Origin: JANXAZ01 sp037446605
GTDB lineage: Bacteria > Pseudomonadota > Alphaproteobacteria > Geminicoccales > Geminicoccaceae
Reading direction: 5' to 3'
DNA length: 23,730 nucleotides
Assembly: GCA_037446605.1 (NCBI GenBank)
Contig: JBBIIE010000038.1
Location: 1-23,730, forward strand
Shown: positions 7,452 to 14,100 of the stretch, in pieces
Position numbering within the stretch: position 1 is the first letter of the stretch
How the letters are laid out: the number at the start of each line of letters is the position of its first letter
Notes under the pieces: generated by a model
What the model was told of the DNA's origin: nothing
The model's database searches: none
What the model saw: the letters and a program-made list of their open reading frames with translations, nothing else
Translations under genes and position numbers: made by a program

Positions 7452-8348
7452 TCAGCGGCGGGCCTCGATCCCGGCCACCACCTCGATCGCCTTGATCACC
7501 GCGCCCTGGTCCTCCTCCCCCAGGCCCTGGCCACGCGCCACCTGGTGGAGCCGGTGCGCGGCGTCCGCGAGCGGCGTCGGCACACCCAGATCGAGGCCCA
7601 TCTGCACGGCCAGGCGGAGGTCCTTCTCCGCCAGCGCCAGCCGGAAGCGCGGCGCGAACACGCCATCCAGCACGCGCGCCTCGCTCGTGATCCGCAGGTG
7701 GCGGCTGTCGGCGGCGGTGCCCTTCATGATCTCGACCATGACCGGGAGCGCGACCCCGGCCTTGGCGGCCAGGACCAGGGCCTCGGCGTTCAATGCGTTG
7801 ATCGCGCAGGAGACGAGGTTGTTGACGAGCTTGGCGGCGGCACCGGCGCCGGCGGGCCCGCAATGGAGGATGGGATCGCCGAGCGTGGCGAGCACCGGGC
7901 GCACCTCCTCGAGCAGCGCCGCCTCGCCGCCGACCATGAGCAGGAGCCGGCCCGAGGCCGCCTCCTCCGGCCCGCGGCCGACCGGACAGTCCAGCATCCG
8001 CCCGCCCGCGGCCGCGACCAGGGCGTGCATCCGCCGGCTGGTCGCCGGGTCGATCGTCGAGAGGTCGACGTAGATCCCGCCCGGGCGCAGCCCGCGGAGG
8101 ATCCCCTCGGGGCCGGCCACCGCCTCCTCGACCGCCTGCGGCGTGGGCAGGCTCGAGAGCACGACCTCGCTCGCCGCGGCGACCGCGGCGGGCGAGGCGG
8201 CCGCCACGCCCCCCTCCGCCACGCAGGCCTGGACGAGCTGCGTCACGGGGTCGAAGACGGTGACCGGCCAGCCCTGGCGCAAAAGCCAGCGGGCCATGCC
8301 GCCACCCATGTTGCCGAGGCCGAGGAAGCCGAGGGGTCGGCGCGTCAT
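7452..8348 (-). CDS. Beta-hydroxyacid dehydrogenase (3-hydroxyisobutyrate / tartronate semialdehyde reductase family)
   Basis: A 298-residue NAD(P)-dependent enzyme. LGFLGLGNMGGGMARWL is the nucleotide-binding loop (GxGxMGxxM). VDLSTIDPATSRRM and DCPVGRGPEEAASG (from Asp120) are the substrate-binding motifs. AAAKLVNNL carries catalytic Lys173. Members interconvert beta-hydroxyacids and semialdehydes, such as 3-hydroxyisobutyrate, glycerate/tartronate semialdehyde or L-threonate; the exact substrate is not readable. The gene begins 25 bp after the stop of the importer permease, so it probably belongs to the operon of the binding protein at 10169-11518. A second, divergent member of the family lies at 12437-13336. 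Confidence 0.9.
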   Translation of the reverse strand: MTRRPLGFLGLGNMGGGMARWLLRQGWPVTVFDPVTQLVQACVAEGGVAAASPAAVAAASEVVLSSLPTPQAVEEAVAGPEGILRGLRPGGIYVDLSTIDPATSRRMHALVAAAGGRMLDCPVGRGPEEAASGRLLLMVGGEAALLEEVRPVLATLGDPILHCGPAGAGAAAKLVNNLVSCAINALNAEALVLAAKAGVALPVMVEIMKGTAADSRHLRITSEARVLDGVFAPRFRLALAEKDLRLAVQMGLDLGVPTPLADAAHRLHQVARGQGLGEEDQGAVIKAIEVVAGIEARR

Positions 8349-8373
8349 GGGCGAGGCTCTCCGGGCTCTTGGC

Positions 8374-9252
8374 TCAGTCCTTGACCCCGCCCGCGGTCAG
8401 GCCGCGCACGAGGTAGCGGCGGACGAGGAGGGTGAAGAGGATGACCGGCAGCATGACGAGGCTGCCGCCGGCGGCGATCTTGCCCCACTCCCAGCCCTCG
8501 TACTGGATGAAGTTGACGATCGCCACCGGCGCCGTCTGGGCGTTGGTGCGCGTCAGGATCAGGGCGTAGAAGAAGTCGTTCCAGGAGAAGATGAAGCAGA
8601 GCACGGCCGTGGCCGCCAGCCCGGGCGCGGTCAGCGGCAGGGTGATCCGCACGAAGGCGCCCCAGACCGAGCAGCCGTCGATCCAGGCGGCCTCCTCGAG
8701 GGTCCTGGGCACGCCGGCGAAGAAGGTCTGCATCATCCAGATCACGAGCGCCAGGTTGAAGGTGAGGTAGATCAGGACGAGACCGGGCACGGTATCCAGG
8801 AGGCCGAGCCAGCGATAGGCCAGGAAGAAGGGGATGGTGAAGGCGATCGGTGGCGCCATGCGGGTGGCGAGGATCCACAAGCCCACCTGGCGCTTGCCGC
8901 GGAACTGCCAGCGCGCCATCGCGTAGGCGGCGGGCGTGCCGATCAGGAGTGCCAGCAGCGTCGAGAGGCTGGAGGCCAGGACGCTGTTGAGGAAGGAGCG
9001 CGGGAATCCGCCGGTCCACAGCGCCGCATAGTGCTCGAGGGTCGGGCGGAAGGCGAGCTCGTAGCCGAAGATGTCGTCGTTCGGGCGGAACGACATCTGC
9101 AGGAGCCAGCCGAACGGCAGCATCACGAACGCGAGCACGACGAGTGCCAGCGCTGTCACCATCCGCCGGTGGCGGACCTTGACCGAGACGCGGGTCCGCG
9201 CCGGCGCCGTCCTGGCGCCGATCAGGGCGCCGCGCTGGGCGACGCTACTCAT
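8374..9252 (-). CDS. Carbohydrate ABC transporter permease (MalG/UgpE type)
   Basis: A 292-residue inner-membrane protein with about six hydrophobic segments. The EAA loop that contacts the ATPase reads LEEAAWIDGCSVWGAF and is followed by ITLPLTAPGLAA, the signature of the second permease of CUT1-type importers (sugars, glycerol phosphates, oligosaccharides). The start is taken as the ATG at 9252; the preceding codon is a GTG (9255) that could also serve. It overlaps the stop of the upstream permease gene by 8 bp, suggesting translational coupling. No partner ATPase gene is in the window; CUT1 importers often share one ATPase encoded elsewhere. Confidence 0.9.
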   Translation of the reverse strand: MSSVAQRGALIGARTAPARTRVSVKVRHRRMVTALALVVLAFVMLPFGWLLQMSFRPNDDIFGYELAFRPTLEHYAALWTGGFPRSFLNSVLASSLSTLLALLIGTPAAYAMARWQFRGKRQVGLWILATRMAPPIAFTIPFFLAYRWLGLLDTVPGLVLIYLTFNLALVIWMMQTFFAGVPRTLEEAAWIDGCSVWGAFVRITLPLTAPGLAATAVLCFIFSWNDFFYALILTRTNAQTAPVAIVNFIQYEGWEWGKIAAGGSLVMLPVILFTLLVRRYLVRGLTAGGVKD

Positions 9253-10159
9253 CACGCTGCCCGGCCTGGTCCAATCGCCCGATCATCCAGCTCAACAGGA
9301 ACACGCCGGCCACGAGCATCGTGGCGATCGCCGCGGCGTAGCCCCAGTAGGAGAAGTTGAACGCCTGCACGAAGGCGAAATAGTTGGTGACCTCGGTCAC
9401 CTGGCCCGGGCCGCCGTTGGTGAGCACGTAGATCAGGGGGAAGGCCTTGACGCTGTCGATCAGCCGGAAGAGCGCGGCCACCACGATGGCCGGGCGGATG
9501 TAGGGCAGGACGACGTACCAGAAGCGCTGCCAGGCGCCGGCGCCGTCGATCTCGGCCGCCTCGAGCGGCTCGTCCGGGATCATCTGCAGGGCCGCCAGGA
9601 TGATCAGCATGGTGAAGGGGAACCACTGCCAGGTGTCGGCGACGGCGATCGCCCACAAGGCGGTGTCGGCCCGGGTGATGAGCGAGCGCACCGGCATCTC
9701 GAGCGCCTCGAGCAGCCGGTGCATCGGGCTCACATCCGGCGTGTAGACGACCTTCCAGATCAGCGCGACGACGATCGGCGGCAGGACCATCGGGATCAGG
9801 AAGGCGGTGCGCACCGCCTCGAGGACCCGCGAGCGGGCGTTGAGGAGGAGCGCGATGCCGAGGCCCACGAGGATCTGCGCGGTGACGGTCGCGAGCGACA
9901 GCTTGACCTGCACCCAGACGGAGTTGACGAAGCGCGGATCGTCGAGCGCCTCGCGGTAGTTGCGCAGCGGATCGGAGAAGTCGGTGGCGGTCTGCGCCGG
10001 GTTGGTCAGGTTCAACGGCGTCAGGCTGGTGACGAGCAGGTAGACGGCCGGCGCCAGGGTGATCGCCAGCAGCACCAGGAGCGCCGGGGCGAGCCCCCAG
10101 AAGAACGCCCGGCGCCGCTCCTCCTCCCAGCTCCGGCGTGGCGCCGCGGCGACCGCCAT
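9245..10159 (-). CDS. Carbohydrate ABC transporter permease (MalF/UgpA type)
   Basis: A 304-residue permease with six or so membrane segments, the first (ALLVLLAITLAPAVYLLVTS) after a basic N-terminus. The EAA loop reads PLEAAEIDGAGAWQRF, followed by YVVLPYIRPAIV. NGGPGQVTEVTNYF is a typical MalF-type periplasmic/membrane boundary motif. It begins 9 bp after the stop of the binding-protein gene and overlaps the next permease by 8 bp, so the three genes are one operon. Together the two permeases form the transmembrane channel of a binding-protein-dependent importer. Confidence 0.9.
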   Translation of the reverse strand: MAVAAAPRRSWEEERRRAFFWGLAPALLVLLAITLAPAVYLLVTSLTPLNLTNPAQTATDFSDPLRNYREALDDPRFVNSVWVQVKLSLATVTAQILVGLGIALLLNARSRVLEAVRTAFLIPMVLPPIVVALIWKVVYTPDVSPMHRLLEALEMPVRSLITRADTALWAIAVADTWQWFPFTMLIILAALQMIPDEPLEAAEIDGAGAWQRFWYVVLPYIRPAIVVAALFRLIDSVKAFPLIYVLTNGGPGQVTEVTNYFAFVQAFNFSYWGYAAAIATMLVAGVFLLSWMIGRLDQAGQRDE

Positions 10160-10168
10160 CCCCTCCCC

Positions 10169-11518
10169 TCAGAGCTCGACGCCGGCCCGCCTGAGATCGG
10201 CCACCGCGTTCTCCTGCGCCAGCTTCCAGGCCTCCTTCGGCTTCATCTGCCCCGAGGCGATGTTCTCGATCGCCTTGTTGATCTGCGCGTTGACCTGCGG
10301 GTAGACGTGAACCGTCCGGTACTTCATGTGGCCCTGCTTGGCGAGATCGATCGTGTCCAGATAGATCTTGCCGACATCGTAGCCGTTGACCGTGTTGGCG
10401 GCCTTGAACTCCGGGCTCTCGATCACCGAGCGGCGCGTCACCCCGCCATAGCCCTTGTCCCTGAGCATCCGCATCATCAGGTCCTTGGAGAGCGACCAGG
10501 TGATGAACGCCCAGGCGGCATCCTTGTTCTTCGAGCCGGCCGGGATGCCCCAGCCGTGCACCGCCAGACCCGGGAAGCGGCCCTTGGGGCCGGCCGGGTA
10601 CATGCCGAACGCGCAGGTCTCCCTGGTCTTGCTGTCCGGCGAGGCCATCTGCATGAGGAAGACCTGGTTGAAGAGGCAGTAGTTGGCGCGGCCCTGCTTC
10701 AGGACGTTGACCGTACCGTCGTAGGTCTGGGCGAGCCAGCCGTCCGGGCCGTAGCTGTTCTGCAGGTTGGTGTACCATTCCGAGGCGGCGTGCACCTCGG
10801 GGGTATCCAGGGTCGGCATGATGTCGTCGGGCGGGTTGCGGAACACGTTGCCGCCGAAGGCCTGCATGACCGGCGGGAAGATCCAGCCGTGGTGGTTCTC
10901 GGCGGTGAACGCCTTGACCCCCTTCTTGTTGTGGATCGCCTTGCAGAGCGTGAGCAGCTCGTCGTAGGTGTCCGGCAGGCCGAGCCCCGCCTCCTTGATG
11001 ATGTCGAAGCGCGAGGCGCCGGCGTGCATCGCGTCGGCGACCCAGCAGAATCCGTAGGTGCGCCCCTGCTTGTCCTTCATGGGCGCCTGGGTGCCCTCGA
11101 AGAAGTCCTTGGCGTCCCAGTCGGCCGGAGTCCTGTTCGGGTCGTTGAAATACTCGTCCAGGGGTGTGAACCAGCCGGCCCCGATCCACCGGCTCGTGTA
11201 GATGAAGGTGATGTTGGCGACGTCGTAGGCCGAGCCCTTGGTCGACAGCTCGAGGTCGACCCGCTGGTTGTAGACCGCGAACCCGGGGGTGTCGTAGACG
11301 ACCTTCATGCCGGTCGCCGCCTCGAACTCGGGCAGGTATTCGGCGAGCCACTTGGCGTAGGGCGCCGACCAGCAGGACACGTTGATCGTGGTGCCCCGGA
11401 ACGGCTTGCGGCCGCCCTGCGCCGGCGCCTTGCCGGGCAGGAGCAGCGCCGCGCCACCCATGGCCGCCGTCCCGGCCAGCAGATCACGACGTCTGACGCG
11501 CCAGAGCGTGCCGCCCAT
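10169..11518 (-). CDS. Extracellular substrate-binding protein family 1 (sugar-type), Tat-exported
   Basis: A 449-residue solute receptor for the two permeases downstream. The N-terminus WRVRRRDLLAGTAAMGG is a twin-arginine signal with cleavage likely after APAQ near residue 34; Tat export means it folds in the cytoplasm first. The mature part has the family-1 pattern: TTINVSCWSAPYAKWLAEYL, FEAATGMKVVYD, a middle LDEYF region, and late HGWGIPAGSKNKDAAWAF. The ligand is unknown. An MGG-type start at 11518 is used; the upstream sequence has GGGGAGGCG at a short distance. It heads the minus arm of the catabolic locus and faces the SDR gene across a 140-bp divergent region. Confidence 0.92.
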   Translation of the reverse strand: MGGTLWRVRRRDLLAGTAAMGGAALLLPGKAPAQGGRKPFRGTTINVSCWSAPYAKWLAEYLPEFEAATGMKVVYDTPGFAVYNQRVDLELSTKGSAYDVANITFIYTSRWIGAGWFTPLDEYFNDPNRTPADWDAKDFFEGTQAPMKDKQGRTYGFCWVADAMHAGASRFDIIKEAGLGLPDTYDELLTLCKAIHNKKGVKAFTAENHHGWIFPPVMQAFGGNVFRNPPDDIMPTLDTPEVHAASEWYTNLQNSYGPDGWLAQTYDGTVNVLKQGRANYCLFNQVFLMQMASPDSKTRETCAFGMYPAGPKGRFPGLAVHGWGIPAGSKNKDAAWAFITWSLSKDLMMRMLRDKGYGGVTRRSVIESPEFKAANTVNGYDVGKIYLDTIDLAKQGHMKYRTVHVYPQVNAQINKAIENIASGQMKPKEAWKLAQENAVADLRRAGVEL

Positions 11519-11574
11519 CGCCTCGCCTCCCCTGGAGCCGTCCGCCGGGGACGGCCATCGCCTCGCACGGCTTG

Positions 11575-11603
11575 ATCTTGGCGCAGAAACCCGGTGTTCT
11601 CAA
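11575..11603 (-). promoter_or_regulatory. Candidate promoter of the sugar importer operon
   Basis: On the minus strand TTGAGA (11598-11603), 17 bp, then CAAGAT (11575-11580), about 57 bp before the start at 11518. It lies in the 140-bp gap between the divergent binding-protein and SDR genes and shares TCTGCGCCAAG with the region upstream of the gene at 122-1174. Confidence 0.4.
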
Positions 11604-11658
11604 GCGCGAACGGTTTTCATGACCATAACCTGCCGGCATCGGTGGGCGGAGGCGCAGC

Positions 11659-12408
11659 ATGGCGGGTGAGCGGGGGCTCGAGGGCGAGGTGGCGCTCGTG
11701 ACCGGTGCCGGGCGCGGCATCGGCCGGGCGATCGCCGAGGGCTATGCCGCGGCCGGCGCCGCGGTCGTGCTCGCCGCCCGGACCGCGACCGAGATCGAGG
11801 CCGTGGCCGCGGGCATCCGCGGCCGCGGCGGCCGCGCGCTCGCGGTGCCGGCCGACGTCACCCGGCACGAGCAGGTCGAGGCGCTCATGGCCCGCGTGCG
11901 GGCCGTGCACGGCGGGCTCGACATCCTGGTCTGCAACGCCGGCGGCAACCTCGCCCGCGGCCGGGTCGACCAGGTCGAGCCGGCGCTCTGGATGGCCGGG
12001 CTCGAGCTCAACCTGGCGAGCGCCTACTACTGCGCGCGCGAGGCGCTGCCGCTGCTGCGCGCCCGCGGCGGCGGCAAGATCCTCATGCTGGGTTCGGGCA
12101 TGGGCTGGCGCTCGGTGCCCGGCAACTCGTCCTACTGTGTCGCCAAGGCCGCCGTCTCGATGCTCGTCAAGGCGCTCGCCATGGAGCTGCGCGAGGAGCG
12201 GATCAGCGTCAACGAGATCATCCCCGGGCCGGTCGACACACCCGCCACCCGCGCCGAGGTGGCGGCCGGCCACCCGAGCGCCTTCCAGACGCCCGGCGAA
12301 TGGGTCAAGCAGCCCGAGGACGTGGTGCCGCTGGCACTCTTCCTCGCGGGCCTGCCCGACGACGGGCCGACGGCGCAGAGCTGGAGCCTCAACCGCCGCG
12401 AGCGCTGA
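11659..12408 (+). CDS. SDR-family oxidoreductase (FabG-like)
   Basis: A 249-residue classical short-chain dehydrogenase. VALVTGAGRGIGRAIAEGYA is the NAD(P) loop (TGxxxGxG), VCNAGGN is the NAG motif, and the catalytic set is Ser146, Tyr159 and Lys163 (SSYCVAK). EIIPGPVDTPATR is the post-active-site PG motif. Classical SDRs reduce or oxidise many alcohols and ketones. FabG itself is unlikely because no fatty-acid genes are near and the neighbours are catabolic. It is the first gene of the plus arm and is followed 28 bp later by a beta-hydroxyacid dehydrogenase gene. Confidence 0.9.
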   Translation: MAGERGLEGEVALVTGAGRGIGRAIAEGYAAAGAAVVLAARTATEIEAVAAGIRGRGGRALAVPADVTRHEQVEALMARVRAVHGGLDILVCNAGGNLARGRVDQVEPALWMAGLELNLASAYYCAREALPLLRARGGGKILMLGSGMGWRSVPGNSSYCVAKAAVSMLVKALAMELREERISVNEIIPGPVDTPATRAEVAAGHPSAFQTPGEWVKQPEDVVPLALFLAGLPDDGPTAQSWSLNRRER

Positions 12409-12436
12409 GGCGCCCCGCGGCACAGCGGAGGGGGAG

Positions 12437-13336
12437 ATGAGGAGGGAGCGGCTCGGCTTCGTGGGCCTGGGCGCCATGGGGGCCCCGGTGGCGCGACGCC
12501 TCGCCGGCGCCGGCTGGCCGGTGGCCGTGCTCGACCGCGATCCGGCGCGCGCCGCGGCACTTTCCGGCCTCGAGCGGATCTCGCAGGCGGCCGATCTCGG
12601 CGAGCTCGAGCGCGAGGCCGACATCCTGTTGACCTGCCTGCCGAGCGAGAAGGCGGTCGGGGAGGTGGCGGGTGCCCTCGGCCGGCCGGGCCTGCTCCTG
12701 CTCGACCTCTCGACGATCCGCCCGTCGACCGCGCGCAGGCTGCACGGCGAGCTCGCCGCGCGCGGCATCCACCATGTCGAGTGCCCGATGCTCAAGGGGC
12801 CGCGCGAGGCCGCCGAGGGAACGCTCTTCCTCGTGGTCTCCGGCGAGCCCGGCGACATCGAGCGGATCCGCCCGCTCCTGCCGGTGATCGGCAGCGCGTG
12901 GCGGATCGTGGGCGGACCCGGTGCGGCGAGCCGGATCAAGACCGTGCAGAACGGGCTCGGCCTCGTCCAGCTCGCCGCCATCGCCGAGGCCCTGGCGCTG
13001 GTCGCGGCCGACGGCGGCGAGCTCGACACCTTCATCGAGGTCGTGGGTGCAGGTGGCGGGATGGCCGCCACACCCCTCTTCCGTGCCAAGGCGCCGTTGA
13101 TGCGCGAGCGGATGCCGGCCGCGGCCGGGGCGCTGCGGATCGGCGCCAAGGACAGCGCGCTCGCCGCGGGCCTCGCCGAGGAGACGGCGCTGGACCTGCC
13201 GCTCTTCCGGCGCGCGGCCGAGCTCTTCCGGGCGGCGCTCGGCGAGGGTCTGGGCGAGGCCGACATCGCGGCGATCGCCCGGGTGGTCGAGCGCGAGAGC
13301 GGCGTCCGCATCGCCCGGAGCGAGGTCGGTGGATGA
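12437..13336 (+). CDS. Beta-hydroxyacid dehydrogenase family oxidoreductase (second copy)
   Basis: A 299-residue relative of 3-hydroxyisobutyrate dehydrogenase. LGFVGLGAMGAPVARRL is the nucleotide loop, LLDLSTIRPSTARRL and ECPMLKGPREAAEGTL are the substrate motifs (the usual PVSGG is changed to PMLKG), and RIKTVQNGLG carries catalytic Lys168. It is clearly different from the copy at 7452-8348, so the two probably act on different intermediates or stereoisomers. GGAGGGGGAG precedes the ATG. Its stop overlaps the next start by 4 bp (ATGA), so translation of the pair is probably coupled. Confidence 0.9.
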   Translation: MRRERLGFVGLGAMGAPVARRLAGAGWPVAVLDRDPARAAALSGLERISQAADLGELEREADILLTCLPSEKAVGEVAGALGRPGLLLLDLSTIRPSTARRLHGELAARGIHHVECPMLKGPREAAEGTLFLVVSGEPGDIERIRPLLPVIGSAWRIVGGPGAASRIKTVQNGLGLVQLAAIAEALALVAADGGELDTFIEVVGAGGGMAATPLFRAKAPLMRERMPAAAGALRIGAKDSALAAGLAEETALDLPLFRRAAELFRAALGEGLGEADIAAIARVVERESGVRIARSEVGG

Positions 13337-14076
13337 TCGAGCGGGAGCTCCTGGTCCCCTCCCCCGAGGGTCCGATCCCGACCTTCCTCACCCGCCCCGA
13401 GGAAGGCGGGCCGCATCCCGTGGTGCTGTGCTTCATGGACGCGCTCGGGATCCGCGAGGAGCTGCGCGACATGGCCCGGCGGATCGGCACCGTCGGCTAC
13501 CACGTGCTCCTGCCCAACCTCTTCTGGCGCGACGGCGGGGCCACCTTCGACCCGGCGCTGCTGCCGGTGCGCGGGCCGGATCCCGAGATGATGCGGCTCA
13601 ACCTCGCCTACACCCATGCCCGCGGGCTCGCCGACACGGCGGCCCTCCTGGCCTTCGCGGCCGCCGATCCCGCGGCCGACGCCGGGCGGGTCGCCGCGAT
13701 CGGCTGGTGCATGGGCGGCCGGCACGCGCTCGCGGCGGCCGGGGCCTTTCCCGACCGGGTCCGCGCCATGGTCTCGCTGCACGCCGGCTTCCAGGTGACC
13801 GAGCGGCCGGACTCCGCCCACCACGCCCTCGAGACCTGCCGCGCCGCCTGCTATTTCGGCTTCGCCGAGGGCGATCCACTCTCGCCTGCGGAGCACCAGC
13901 GGATCCTCGCCGAGACGGCCGCGCGGCACCGGGTCGATGCGCGCTTCGAGACCTACCCCGGCGCCGAACACGGGTTCACCTTCCCCACCCGCCACTGCTA
14001 CCACAAGCCCTCGGCCGAGCGGGCCTGGGAGCGGGTCTTCGCCCTGTTCCGCCGCGCGCTCGATCGCCGCCGCTGA
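13333..14076 (+). CDS. Dienelactone hydrolase family protein
   Basis: A 247-residue alpha/beta hydrolase. The nucleophile elbow is GWCMGG (Cys126), which replaces the serine of most hydrolases and is typical of dienelactone hydrolases; Asp181 (FAEGDPL) and His213 (GAEHGF) complete the triad. The Glu that primes the Cys in the classical enzyme corresponds roughly to Asp36 (FMDALG) here. Family members open lactone rings such as dienelactone in aromatic breakdown; no other beta-ketoadipate or chlorocatechol genes are visible, so a sugar or other lactone is equally possible. It overlaps the upstream gene by 4 bp and is followed 24 bp later by the Mo-hydroxylase gene. Confidence 0.9.
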   Translation: MIERELLVPSPEGPIPTFLTRPEEGGPHPVVLCFMDALGIREELRDMARRIGTVGYHVLLPNLFWRDGGATFDPALLPVRGPDPEMMRLNLAYTHARGLADTAALLAFAAADPAADAGRVAAIGWCMGGRHALAAAGAFPDRVRAMVSLHAGFQVTERPDSAHHALETCRAACYFGFAEGDPLSPAEHQRILAETAARHRVDARFETYPGAEHGFTFPTRHCYHKPSAERAWERVFALFRRALDRRR

Positions 14077-14100
14077 GCCCGAACGAGCAGGATGGGACGC

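Noticed and set aside
9071..11575. 834-residue plus-strand open frame over the importer operon
   Set aside because: Antisense shadow of two permeases and a binding protein; composition is low-complexity and no motif is recognisable.
11659..12408. fabG of fatty-acid synthesis
   Set aside because: The fold and motifs fit any classical SDR, and no acyl carrier protein or other fab gene is nearby.
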